From Poriferisodalis sp965208925 (GTDB taxonomy: Bacteria; Actinomycetota; Acidimicrobiia; Acidimicrobiales; Poriferisodalaceae): 64,000 nt of DNA. The position numbers and the translations under genes were made by a program. The notes under the pieces are model-generated. The model did not search any database. It worked only from the letters and a program-made list of their open reading frames with translations, and was not told the DNA's origin. The stretch covers positions 3,534,001 to 3,598,000 of the forward strand of contig NZ_OZ242364.1 in assembly GCF_965208925.1 (NCBI RefSeq), read 5' to 3'. Shown piece by piece: positions 24,950 through 33,067 of this stretch. Position 1 is the stretch's first letter, and the number at the start of each line of letters is the position of its first letter.

Positions 24950-26428
24950 ATGACAGACAGCCAGATCGATCCTCGCACCCCGGTCCTCGTCGGTGCAGGA
25001 CAGTTCAAGCAGCGCCCTGAGGTTCCTGTCGAGGCGCTCGAACCGGTCGCGATGATGGCCGAGGCGCTGGCCGCGGCCGCGCACGACGCAGGCGCCCCGG
25101 GCTTGACCAGCCGGGCCACGCACACATGGGTCGTGAAGGGCGCCTGGCCGTACTCGGACCCAGCCGCGCTGCTCAACGAACGCTTCGGGGCCTCCGGCAA
25201 GACCGGCCTCTCCACCGACGGCGGCAACGTCCCGCAGTCCCTGGTGAACATGGCGTGCAGCCGCATTGCCGCCGGCGAGGCCGATGTCGTGCTGATCGCC
25301 GGGGCCGAAGGGATCTGGAGCCGCCGGCGTGCGCGCCGGGCAGACCAACGCATCCCCTACACCGCCCAGACCGACAAGGTGCCCGACGAAGTGCTGGGCG
25401 TCGACGTCGTGATGAACAACAAGGTCGAGGTCGAGCGGGGCCTGCGGGACCCCATCAACCTGTACCCGATGTTCGAGTCGGCCTTCAGGGCCTCACGCGG
25501 CGAGACCCACGACCAGCATCGCGACCGCGTTGCGGCGATGTGGGAGAAGTTCAACCGGGCCGCCGTCGCCAACCCGTACGCCTGGGTCCGCACGCCGATG
25601 ACGGCAGAGGAGATCCGCGAACCGAGCCCGTCGAACCGGTTCATCGGTTTTCCCTACACGAAGTGCATGAACTCCAACTGGGACCTCGACCTCGCTGCAG
25701 CGCTCATCGTGTGCTCCGCCGAGGCGGCCGCCTCGGCAGGTGTCCCACGTGATCGGTGGCTGTTCCCGCACGCGGGCACCGACGGGCGCGACACCGATTT
25801 CGTGTCCAATCGAGGCGACCTGCACGGCTCGCCTGCCATCCGTGTGGCCGGTCGCCGCGTCATGGAGCTAGCCGGTGTCGGCGTCGACGACATCGACTAC
25901 GTCGACCTGTACTCGTGCTTCCCCTCGGCGGTACAGATTTCGGCCACCGAGCTGGGCCTCGATCTCGACCGCGACCTGACACTGACCGGGGGCCTCACCT
26001 TCGCCGGTGGTCCGCTCAACAACTACGTCGGCCATTCGATCGCCACGATGGCGGGCCAGCTCCGGGAAGAACCCGGCAGCGTCGGGCTGTGCTCGGCGAA
26101 CGGCGGCTATCTCACCAAGCACGCTTTCGGCATCTACTCCACGACCCCGCCAGAGGGCGGGTTCCGCCATCAGAACTGCCAGGACGAGATCGACCAGTTC
26201 CCGTCCGTCGATCTCGATGCCGACTACACCGGCGATGCCGCCATCGAGGCATACACCGTCATGCACGGCCGGGAGGCTCCCGAAGTGGCCCTGGCAGCGG
26301 TGCGAACGCCGAACGGGCGGCAGTGGGCCCGCAGCACTGACCCCGAACTCATGGTCGAGATGACGCAAACCGAGTTCATCGGCACCGACGTCGTGGTCCG
26401 CGACGCGTTCGAGTTCGCGCCGATGTGA
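24950..26428 (+). CDS. Thiolase-like acetyl-CoA acetyltransferase
   Basis: A 492-residue thiolase-superfamily protein. It starts RTPVLVGAGQFKQRPEVPVE, has ACSRIAAGEADVVLIAGAEG near residue 110 and the C-terminal DLYSCFPSAVQISATELGL and LCSANGGYLTKHAFGIYST. These match the long actinobacterial group annotated as acetyl-CoA acetyltransferases, which often have altered catalytic Cys positions; here GGNVPQSLVNMACSR occupies the nucleophile region. It may act in thiolysis or in steroid or fatty acid side-chain metabolism. It is divergent from the J-domain gene. Activity as a true thiolase is uncertain. Confidence 0.78.
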   Translation: MTDSQIDPRTPVLVGAGQFKQRPEVPVEALEPVAMMAEALAAAAHDAGAPGLTSRATHTWVVKGAWPYSDPAALLNERFGASGKTGLSTDGGNVPQSLVNMACSRIAAGEADVVLIAGAEGIWSRRRARRADQRIPYTAQTDKVPDEVLGVDVVMNNKVEVERGLRDPINLYPMFESAFRASRGETHDQHRDRVAAMWEKFNRAAVANPYAWVRTPMTAEEIREPSPSNRFIGFPYTKCMNSNWDLDLAAALIVCSAEAAASAGVPRDRWLFPHAGTDGRDTDFVSNRGDLHGSPAIRVAGRRVMELAGVGVDDIDYVDLYSCFPSAVQISATELGLDLDRDLTLTGGLTFAGGPLNNYVGHSIATMAGQLREEPGSVGLCSANGGYLTKHAFGIYSTTPPEGGFRHQNCQDEIDQFPSVDLDADYTGDAAIEAYTVMHGREAPEVALAAVRTPNGRQWARSTDPELMVEMTQTEFIGTDVVVRDAFEFAPM

Positions 26429-26447
26429 CCTGCGGCTGTTCCGGCGG

Positions 26448-26481
26448 TTGTCCACAGGGACTCTCCGCCACTTGTGGACAG
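26448..26481. promoter_or_regulatory. Inverted DnaA-box pair upstream of ppk1
   Basis: TTGTCCACA at 26448-26456 is a perfect actinobacterial-type DnaA box. TGTGGACAG at 26473-26481 is the same box inverted with one mismatch. They share an 8-bp perfect inverted repeat (TGTCCACA/TGTGGACA) with a 16-bp spacer, in the 136-bp gap before ppk1. Two boxes without an AT-rich unwinding region do not make an origin, but they could titrate DnaA or let it regulate ppk1. Confidence 0.5.
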
Positions 26482-26564
26482 CGATGCCGATTGCGTACTC
26501 TCACGAGCGCAGGGTGCTTCGCCCCACGGCGCCTTGCGCCAACCGCACAGGGGCTTGAGCCGTC

Positions 26565-28667
26565 ATGTCCGCCGCCAACGGGGCCCGATCACCCAAGCGC
26601 TACCTCAACCGAGAACTGTCTTGGCTGGACTTCAATCATCGTGTCCTGGCGCTTGCGCATGATCGGGAACTGCCGCTCCTCGAGCGCATCAAGTTCGTCG
26701 CCATCCACGCGTCGAACCTCGACGAGTTCTTCCAGGTGCGGGTGCCCACGGTGCTCGATTCCATCGAGGCCGGGGTGCGCCAAGCCGGCGCTGACGGCCT
26801 GACCCCACGGGCGCAGCTCGAGGCGATCCGGGCGGCAGCGGCCCAGCAGCTCCACGACGCTTCATCGCTGTTCGAAGAGGAACTGCGGCCAGCGCTGGCC
26901 GCCGAGGGAATCTGCTTCGTGGAGCCTGACGATCTCGATGCCACCGGCCGCGCATGGGTGGCTGAGCTCTTCAGCGAGCAGGTCTTTCCGGTGCTGACCC
27001 CGCTTGCCGTCGATCCGGCTCATCCCTTTCCCTACATCTCGGACCTGTCGCTGAACCTCGCCGTGTTCGTCGAGCATTCCCGAAGCGGGCCGTCATTCGC
27101 ACGTGTGAAAGTGCCGCCGATCCTGCCGCGCTTTTTGGCCCTGCCTGACGAGAACCGCTTCATCACGCTTGAATCGGTCATCGCCGGACACTTGGGCGAT
27201 TTGTTCCCGGGCGTGAAACTGCTCAGCCACAGCACGTTCCGGGTCACCCGCGATGCGGATCTCGACATCGACGACACCGAGACCGACGACCTGCTCAAGC
27301 ACATGGAGCTCGAGCTGCGCCAGCGGCGCTTCGGCGGCGCCGTACGCCTGGAGGCTGCGCCCGACCTGGGCAGCGATGCGCTGGACATGCTGACCCGCGA
27401 GCTGAAGCTGACCCACGACGACGTCTACACCTCGAAGGGACTGCTCGGCCTGTCGGACCTGTTCGAGCTGTACGACATCGACCGCGACGATCTCAAGACG
27501 CCGCCCCACAACCCGAGGACGCCGCTGCCGCTGCGCGCGACTACCGAAGCCAGTGCGCTGCTGGCCGGCGGCACCGGAGGCCAGCGCACAACCGCGGAGG
27601 AATCCGAGACGGGCGTCGACGTCTTCGATGTCCTCAGGCGGCAGGACATCCTGGTGCATCTGCCCTACGAGTCGTTCACGACCAGTCTCGACGCGTTCAT
27701 CCGCCAGGCCGCCGACGACCCCGATGTGCTCGCCATCAAGCTGACGATGTACCGGACCTCAGAGCGGACTCGCCTCGTCAACTCGCTCATACGGGCTGCG
27801 GAGCGCGGCAAGCAGGTGGTCGTCGTGGTCGAGCTGAAGGCACGCTTCGATGAGCACGCCAACATCGAATGGGCGCGGCTGCTTGAACGCGCCGGCGTGC
27901 ATGTCGCCTACGGCGTCGTGGGTCTGAAGACCCACTGCAAGCTGGCCATGGTGGTGCGGCGTGAGTCCCGAGGCATCGCGCATTACTGCTTCGTCGGCAC
28001 CGGCAACTTCAACGCCGACACCGCCCGCATCTACGAGGACTTCGGACTGCTCACCGCGGACAGGGATTTCGCAGCCGACGTGGCTGCACTGTTCAACTCG
28101 CTCACCGGCTACAGCCGCAAGACCGACTACCGCAAGCTGGCCGTCGCACCGCACTCTCTCGGCCAATCCCTGGTCAAGCACATCGCAGCCGAAGCCGCCG
28201 AACCCGACGGCCACATCTTCATGAAGATGAACGCCATCGTCGACAACGAGGTGATCGACGCGCTCTACGAGGCATCGCAACAGGGCTGCCGCATCGACCT
28301 CGTGGTGCGCGGCATCTGCTGCCTGGTGCCGGGCGTCGAGGGCATGAGCGAGAGCATCTCGGTGCGCAGCATCGTGGGCCGCTTCTTGGAGCACAGCCGG
28401 GTGTACAGGTTCGGGAAACCGGACCGGGGCTACACGATTTTGCTGGGCTCGGCGGACGCCATGCCGCGGAACCTGCGCTACCGCGTCGAGGCGCTGGCGC
28501 CCGTGGAGGCACCTGCGCTCGTGACCGAGCTCAGCGAGCTCACCGACATGTACCTCGACGACGGCATCGCACGCTGGGAGCTCGGCAGCGACGGCGAATG
28601 GACCAAGCACTGCGGTGCCGATCTCCACCAGCTGATGCTGGCCCTCCACGCCGACCGCCGCCGCTAG
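26565..28667 (+). CDS. ppk1: Polyphosphate kinase 1
   Basis: A 700-residue PPK1 that reversibly polymerises the gamma-phosphate of ATP into polyphosphate. The N-terminal domain opens with NRELSWLDFNHRVLALA and ASNLDEFFQVRVP. The catalytic C-terminal domains include the conserved VVVELKARFDEHANIEWA and the autophosphorylated His457 in GLKTHCKLAMVVR, followed by FVGTGNFNADTARIYEDFGL. The full usual length is present. It ends 24 nt before the leuA leader open frame. The upstream gap holds a DnaA-box pair, hinting at coupling to replication or growth state. Confidence 0.96.
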   Translation: MSAANGARSPKRYLNRELSWLDFNHRVLALAHDRELPLLERIKFVAIHASNLDEFFQVRVPTVLDSIEAGVRQAGADGLTPRAQLEAIRAAAAQQLHDASSLFEEELRPALAAEGICFVEPDDLDATGRAWVAELFSEQVFPVLTPLAVDPAHPFPYISDLSLNLAVFVEHSRSGPSFARVKVPPILPRFLALPDENRFITLESVIAGHLGDLFPGVKLLSHSTFRVTRDADLDIDDTETDDLLKHMELELRQRRFGGAVRLEAAPDLGSDALDMLTRELKLTHDDVYTSKGLLGLSDLFELYDIDRDDLKTPPHNPRTPLPLRATTEASALLAGGTGGQRTTAEESETGVDVFDVLRRQDILVHLPYESFTTSLDAFIRQAADDPDVLAIKLTMYRTSERTRLVNSLIRAAERGKQVVVVVELKARFDEHANIEWARLLERAGVHVAYGVVGLKTHCKLAMVVRRESRGIAHYCFVGTGNFNADTARIYEDFGLLTADRDFAADVAALFNSLTGYSRKTDYRKLAVAPHSLGQSLVKHIAAEAAEPDGHIFMKMNAIVDNEVIDALYEASQQGCRIDLVVRGICCLVPGVEGMSESISVRSIVGRFLEHSRVYRFGKPDRGYTILLGSADAMPRNLRYRVEALAPVEAPALVTELSELTDMYLDDGIARWELGSDGEWTKHCGADLHQLMLALHADRRR

Positions 28668-28674
28668 CCGTCAC

Positions 28675-28683
28675 TGGTAGCAT
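28675..28683 (+). promoter_or_regulatory. Extended -10 promoter for leu leader
   Basis: TAGCAT at 28678-28683 is preceded by TGG, giving a TGn extended -10 element immediately after ppk1. The start of transcription would fall at about 28690, which would make the GTG-initiated leader peptide leaderless. No good -35 box is seen, as is usual for extended -10 promoters. Confidence 0.45.
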
Positions 28684-28690
28684 GTTCTGC

Positions 28691-28753
28691 GTGATTCGCG
28701 TCTCGACTCACACCGCACCGCATTCCGCTACCGGACTGCTCCTTCTTACCTAG
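28691..28753 (+). CDS. leuL: leuA leader peptide
   Basis: A 20-codon open frame from GTG to TAG encodes a peptide whose codons 16-19 are four consecutive leucines (CTG CTC CTT CTT, 28736-28747) one codon before the stop. An in-frame ATG at 28682 would add three codons. It is followed at once by two hairpins and a U-run and then leuA, the classic layout of ribosome-mediated attenuation. Ribosome stalling when leucyl-tRNA is scarce would allow transcription to continue into leuA. No Shine-Dalgarno sequence is seen. Confidence 0.88.
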   Translation: MIRVSTHTAPHSATGLLLLT

Positions 28754-28811
28754 GCGAGGACCGCACAGGTCCTCGCCCAACCTCCTGCGCCTCCGGGCCA
28801 GGGGGTTTTTT
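28753..28811 (+). terminator. leuA transcription attenuator
   Basis: A perfect 10-bp hairpin (28753-28762 with 28768-28777, 5-nt loop) starts at the last base of the leader stop codon. A second GC-rich hairpin (about 28781-28805) ends in six U residues at 28806-28811 and is an intrinsic terminator. The left arm of the first hairpin, 28753-28760, can alternatively pair with 28783-28791 (8 bp with one bulged base), which would break up the terminator. This supports an attenuation switch controlled by the leader peptide. Confidence 0.85.
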
Positions 28812-28879
28812 CGTGACCCGAACCCGACCGATCTGATTCACCAGAACCCGAACGACCGCCCCAACCGCAGGAGATCCCC

Positions 28880-30607
28880 ATGGCAGACGTCAAGCGCATC
28901 AGCGCCCAGCAACCGAGCTCGATGCCGTTCCACCTCTATGGCACCTATGCATATCCCGCGCATCTGCCGGACCGCACCTGGCCCGACAAGATCATCGCCG
29001 AGGCACCGCTGTGGTGCTCGGTGGACCTGCGCGACGGCAACCAGGCCCTGATCGACCCGATGGATGTCCCCCGCAAGCGCCAGATGTTCGAGGTGCTCGT
29101 CGAGATGGGGTTCAAGGAGATCGAGGTGGGGTTCCCGTCAGCCTCCGCACCCGACTTCGAGTTCTGCCGCATGCTGGTCGAGGAAGACCTGGTACCCGAC
29201 GACGTTTGGATCCAGGTGCTCACGCAGAGCCGGCCCGAGCTGATCGAGCGGACCTATGAATCGATCGCCGGAGCCAAGAAGGCAATCGTGCACCTGTACA
29301 ACCCGACCTCGGAGCTGCAGCGCAGGGTGGTGTACCGGCTGGACACCGAGGGCATCTCCGACATCGCCATCTCGGGCACACGGCTGTGCAAGGAGCTGGC
29401 GCAACAGCACGAGGGCGGCGAGATTCGCTTCGAGTACTCGCCTGAGTCGTTCACGGGGACCGAGATCGACTACGCGCTCGAGGTGTGCAATGCGGTCAGC
29501 GCCGAGTGGGGCGCCACCGCCGAGGACCCGATCATCTTGAACCTGCCGGCCACCGTCGAGATGGCGACCCCGAACACCTACGGCGACCTCATCGAGTACT
29601 TCCACCGAAACGTAGACAACCGCGATGCTGTCGTGCTGTCGCTGCACCCCCACAACGACCGCGGCTGCGGCGTGGCGGCCGCAGAGTTCGGCGTGATGGC
29701 AGGAGCAGACCGGGTCGAGGGCACGCTGTTCGGCAACGGCGAGCGCACCGGCAATGTCGACATCATCACGCTGGCGATGAACCTGTTCAGCCAGGGCGTC
29801 GACCCCGAGCTGGACATCAGCCACATCGACCACCTGCGCCGCATCGCCGAGTACTGCAACCAGCTCCCGGTGCATCCGCGCCACCCCTACGGCGGCGACC
29901 TGGTGTACACGGCGTTCAGCGGCAGCCACCAGGACGCCATCAAGAAGGGCTTCGAAGCGCTGGCGGACGACTACGACTTCTGGGAGGTGCCCTACCTGCC
30001 GATCGATCCAGCGCATGTGGGACGCACCTATCAGGACGTGATCCGCGTGAACAGCCAGTCGGGCAAGGGTGGCGTGGCCTACGTGATGAAGAACAGCTTC
30101 GGCCTCGACCTGCCGCGGCGGCTGCAGATCGAGTTCAGCAGCGTCATCCAGGCGATCACCGACGAGGGCGGCGAGATTCTGCCGGAGGCCATCAAGAAGA
30201 CCTTCGACGAGACCTACCTGCATGCCGAATCGCCGTACACCTACCTCGGCCACCGCAGCTACTTCGACTCCGAGTCGTCCGACGAGTCCGAGGTGGAAGC
30301 GACCATCAAGGGGCCCGACGGAGAGGTGCGGGCGAAGGGGCGCGGCAACGGCCCGCTCTCTGCGTTCAAGACCGCACTGGCCGACGCGCTCGGCATCGAG
30401 GTCAGCCTGGTCGACTACCACGAGCACGCCGTGGGGGCAGGCGCAGACGCCACCGCCGCGGCGTACGTGGAGATCGAGACCCCGTCGCGAGACGTGTACT
30501 GGGGCGCCGCGCTGCACCCGAACATCGTCACGGCCAGCTTCCGAGCGCTGCTGTCAGCCATCAACCGCTCGCACCCTGAGCCCGATTCCGGGGTGCTCGC
30601 GCGCTGA
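28880..30607 (+). CDS. leuA: 2-isopropylmalate synthase
   Basis: A 575-residue LeuA of the long actinobacterial type. It condenses 2-oxoisovalerate with acetyl-CoA, the first committed step of leucine synthesis. The catalytic barrel has VDLRDGNQALIDPMD near residue 50 and LSLHPHNDRGCGVAAAEFGV near residue 255 with the metal His residues; the leucine-binding regulatory domain follows residue 440. A good Shine-Dalgarno sequence (CAGGAGA) precedes ATG 28880. Expression is probably controlled by the attenuator just upstream, and activity by leucine feedback as in the family. Confidence 0.97.
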   Translation: MADVKRISAQQPSSMPFHLYGTYAYPAHLPDRTWPDKIIAEAPLWCSVDLRDGNQALIDPMDVPRKRQMFEVLVEMGFKEIEVGFPSASAPDFEFCRMLVEEDLVPDDVWIQVLTQSRPELIERTYESIAGAKKAIVHLYNPTSELQRRVVYRLDTEGISDIAISGTRLCKELAQQHEGGEIRFEYSPESFTGTEIDYALEVCNAVSAEWGATAEDPIILNLPATVEMATPNTYGDLIEYFHRNVDNRDAVVLSLHPHNDRGCGVAAAEFGVMAGADRVEGTLFGNGERTGNVDIITLAMNLFSQGVDPELDISHIDHLRRIAEYCNQLPVHPRHPYGGDLVYTAFSGSHQDAIKKGFEALADDYDFWEVPYLPIDPAHVGRTYQDVIRVNSQSGKGGVAYVMKNSFGLDLPRRLQIEFSSVIQAITDEGGEILPEAIKKTFDETYLHAESPYTYLGHRSYFDSESSDESEVEATIKGPDGEVRAKGRGNGPLSAFKTALADALGIEVSLVDYHEHAVGAGADATAAAYVEIETPSRDVYWGAALHPNIVTASFRALLSAINRSHPEPDSGVLAR

Positions 30608-30672
30608 GCCCACTCGCCAGCTTTGCCGGCGGCGCCCTGTTCGGCAGTCGCCTCGGTGATCAACCGGCCGAT

Positions 30673-31374
30673 GTGCTGGCCCTGCACGGCTGGGGCCGCA
30701 GCCACGCCGACTTCGACACGGCCCTGGCCGATCTCGTCCAATCACGTGCGGACATCGGTGCTGTCGCCCTCGACCTGCCGGGTTTCGGTGCCAGCCCTGC
30801 GCCGCCGGCCGCGGGCGGCGCTGCTGCGTATGCCGATCTGATCGAACCGGTGCTCGACGACTGCGCGGCCCGCATGGTCGTGGTGGGCCACAGCTTCGGC
30901 GGACGGATTGCTGTCGAGCTCGCAGTTCGCCGGCCCGAACGCGTCGCGTCGCTGGTGCTGTGCGGCGTGCCGCTGCTGCGCCGCGCAGACCGCCCGGCAA
31001 CGAAGCCGGCGCTGCGGTATCGACTCGCCCGCGGGCTGCACCGCCGCGGCCTGCTCGGCGAGGCCGCTATGGAGCGCATGCGGCAGCGATTCGGCAGCGC
31101 CGACTACCGGAACGCCTCCGGCGTGATGCGCGACGTGCTCGTTGCCGCCGTGAACGAGACCTACGAAACGCAGCTCGACGCCATCTCCCAGCCAGTGGAG
31201 TTGCTGTGGGGCCGCAATGATGATGAAGTGCCACCCGAGGTCGCCGAACGAGCAGCGAGGATGCTGGCAGTCGCACGTCTGACGGTGCTCGACGGTGCCG
31301 ATCACTTCGTGCCGACCGAGGCGCCAGCGGCCCTGTCTGCGGCAATCAATCGTCGGTGTGAGTCGCTCGCATGA
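30673..31374 (+). CDS. Alpha/beta hydrolase
   Basis: At least 233 residues of an alpha/beta-hydrolase. The oxyanion motif LALHGWGRSHADF is at the very start, the nucleophile elbow GHSFGGRIAVELA supplies Ser near residue 78, and the C-terminal acid and His are in LWGRNDDEVPPE and DGADHFVPTE. The annotated GTG at 30673 leaves no first strand, so the true start is probably farther upstream. The frame is open back through 30604, where CTG overlaps the leuA stop (CTGA), an unusual start that would add 23 residues. It overlaps the next gene by 4 bp, suggesting one operon with leuA or with the cell-wall ligases. Confidence 0.8.
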   Translation: MLALHGWGRSHADFDTALADLVQSRADIGAVALDLPGFGASPAPPAAGGAAAYADLIEPVLDDCAARMVVVGHSFGGRIAVELAVRRPERVASLVLCGVPLLRRADRPATKPALRYRLARGLHRRGLLGEAAMERMRQRFGSADYRNASGVMRDVLVAAVNETYETQLDAISQPVELLWGRNDDEVPPEVAERAARMLAVARLTVLDGADHFVPTEAPAALSAAINRRCESLA

Positions 31375-33002
31375 ACCAGATCCTGCTCTGGACGTCGGTG
31401 GTCGCCGGCATGATCTCGGCCAGCCGCTGGCTGCGAGTCGCCCAGCGTGAGCACTACGGCGTGGGGCGAACGTCGCGTTTCGCGCGGCGCTGGTGGCTGC
31501 TCGACAGGAACAACCGTGTGCTGGCGCTCGCCGCGGCCGTGGGCGTGGTGCTGAGCGGCACGTTCTGGTGGGCACCGGCGATCACCGCGGCCGCCGTCGC
31601 CGTCGGACCCCAAGGCCTCGACATTCGCGGGCGGTCCAGCCCGCTGGCATGGACACGCCGGCTCTTCACGGTCGCCACAACGCTGACGTTGCTGTGGGCG
31701 GTGCTGGTGGGCATCGGTCTGCTGGTGGGGCTGGCCGAACCGGTGGTGGCGGTGCTGCTGTTCGGCATGCCGCTGTGGGTTGACGTCTCGATGGCAATCC
31801 TGACACCGCTGGAAGCCGTGCTGTCTCGCCGCTGGGTGCACCGCGCCCAGCAGCGCCTCGACGACGTCGATCCCGTGCGGGTGGCGGTGACCGGCTCCTA
31901 CGGCAAGACCACCATCAAGGGCTACCTCCGCCAGTTGGTCGAGGGGTCCCGAGCGGTGGTGGCGACGCCGGCCAGCTTCAACAACACCGCAGGGATATGT
32001 CGCAGCGTCAATGAGCACCTGGTGCCCGGCACCGAAGTATTCGTCGCTGAGATGGGCACCTTCGGCGCAGGCGAGATCGCCGCTATGACTCGCTGGGTGC
32101 GCCCGTCAGTGTCGATACTGGCCTCAATCGGCCCGGTCCATCTCGAGCGCTTTGGCAGCCTCGACCGCATTGTGGCGGCCAAGGCAGAGATCTTCGCAAC
32201 GAGTCGCACCGCAATTCTCAACATCGACGCCTACGGATTGAGCGCAGAGGCCGACCGGTTGGCCGCCTCGGGCCTGCGAGTCATCCGATGCTCCACGCAG
32301 GATCCGAGCGCTGATGTGACGGTGCTGCCCGTCAATGCGCCTAGCCCTGCGCCAGCCGGCGCATTCGTCAACGAGGCTGCCGTCTCGCGTCGCATCACAT
32401 TGTTCGGCAGGGAGATCGCCGTCGGACCGCTCGGCGGCGCAGCGCCGGCGAATGTCGCTTGCGCCGTGGCTGCGGCATCGGTCCTGGGAGTCTCCGACGC
32501 AGACATCGCCAGCCGCTTGGGCGACCTGCCGACACCCGACCACCGCCGTACTGCCGGGCGCAGTCCCGGGGGGGTCATGGTCATCGACGACACCTACAAC
32601 TCCAATCCCGCCGGGGCCCGCGCTGCCCTGTCCATGCTGGCGAATACCGATGCGGGCCGGCGCGCGGTGGTCACGCCAGGCATGGTCGAGCTCGGCCGCA
32701 GTCAGGCACATGAGAACCGTCAGCTCGGCGAGCATGCCGCGGAGATTGCCGACGACGTGCTCATCGTGGGCCGGACCAACCGGACTGCGCTGGTGGGCGG
32801 TGCTGCCGGCTGGGACCGAAGCACCGCGCGCCGAGCGACGCGCGGTCGCGGCGCACGCAGCTTGATCCACGACCGCACCGACGATCGCGCCACAGTTCGC
32901 TGCATGGCAGACCGAGAGGAAGCGGTGAAGTGGGTGCGCGCGCATCTCGGTCCCGGCGATGCCGTCCTTTACGAGAACGACCTCCCGGACCACTACCCCT
33001 GA
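31371..33002 (+). CDS. Membrane-anchored MurF-like Mur ligase
   Basis: A 543-residue protein. About 145 N-terminal residues include several hydrophobic segments (near residues 48-66 and 95-140) and anchor it to the membrane. The Mur ligase central domain follows, with P-loop GSYGKTT at residues 175-181. A MurF-type DDTYNSNP motif lies at 406-413, and the C-terminal domain begins after it. Mur ligases join amino acids or D-Ala-D-X dipeptides to UDP-linked cell-wall precursors. A membrane-bound MurF-like enzyme beside a Ddl-like gene suggests work on a lipid-linked substrate or an alternative stem peptide; this is inference. The canonical murF is expected in a dcw cluster elsewhere. Confidence 0.82.
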   Translation: MNQILLWTSVVAGMISASRWLRVAQREHYGVGRTSRFARRWWLLDRNNRVLALAAAVGVVLSGTFWWAPAITAAAVAVGPQGLDIRGRSSPLAWTRRLFTVATTLTLLWAVLVGIGLLVGLAEPVVAVLLFGMPLWVDVSMAILTPLEAVLSRRWVHRAQQRLDDVDPVRVAVTGSYGKTTIKGYLRQLVEGSRAVVATPASFNNTAGICRSVNEHLVPGTEVFVAEMGTFGAGEIAAMTRWVRPSVSILASIGPVHLERFGSLDRIVAAKAEIFATSRTAILNIDAYGLSAEADRLAASGLRVIRCSTQDPSADVTVLPVNAPSPAPAGAFVNEAAVSRRITLFGREIAVGPLGGAAPANVACAVAAASVLGVSDADIASRLGDLPTPDHRRTAGRSPGGVMVIDDTYNSNPAGARAALSMLANTDAGRRAVVTPGMVELGRSQAHENRQLGEHAAEIADDVLIVGRTNRTALVGGAAGWDRSTARRATRGRGARSLIHDRTDDRATVRCMADREEAVKWVRAHLGPGDAVLYENDLPDHYP

Positions 33003-33067
33003 GCGCCTCCCGTCCATGAGAACATGGCGCACATGGCGGAGTGCCGAAGAACCTCGCTGGTGTGCCC

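Noticed and set aside
26448..26481. Chromosomal replication origin from the DnaA-box pair
   Set aside because: There are only two boxes, no AT-rich unwinding element, and no dnaA, dnaN or parAB genes nearby.
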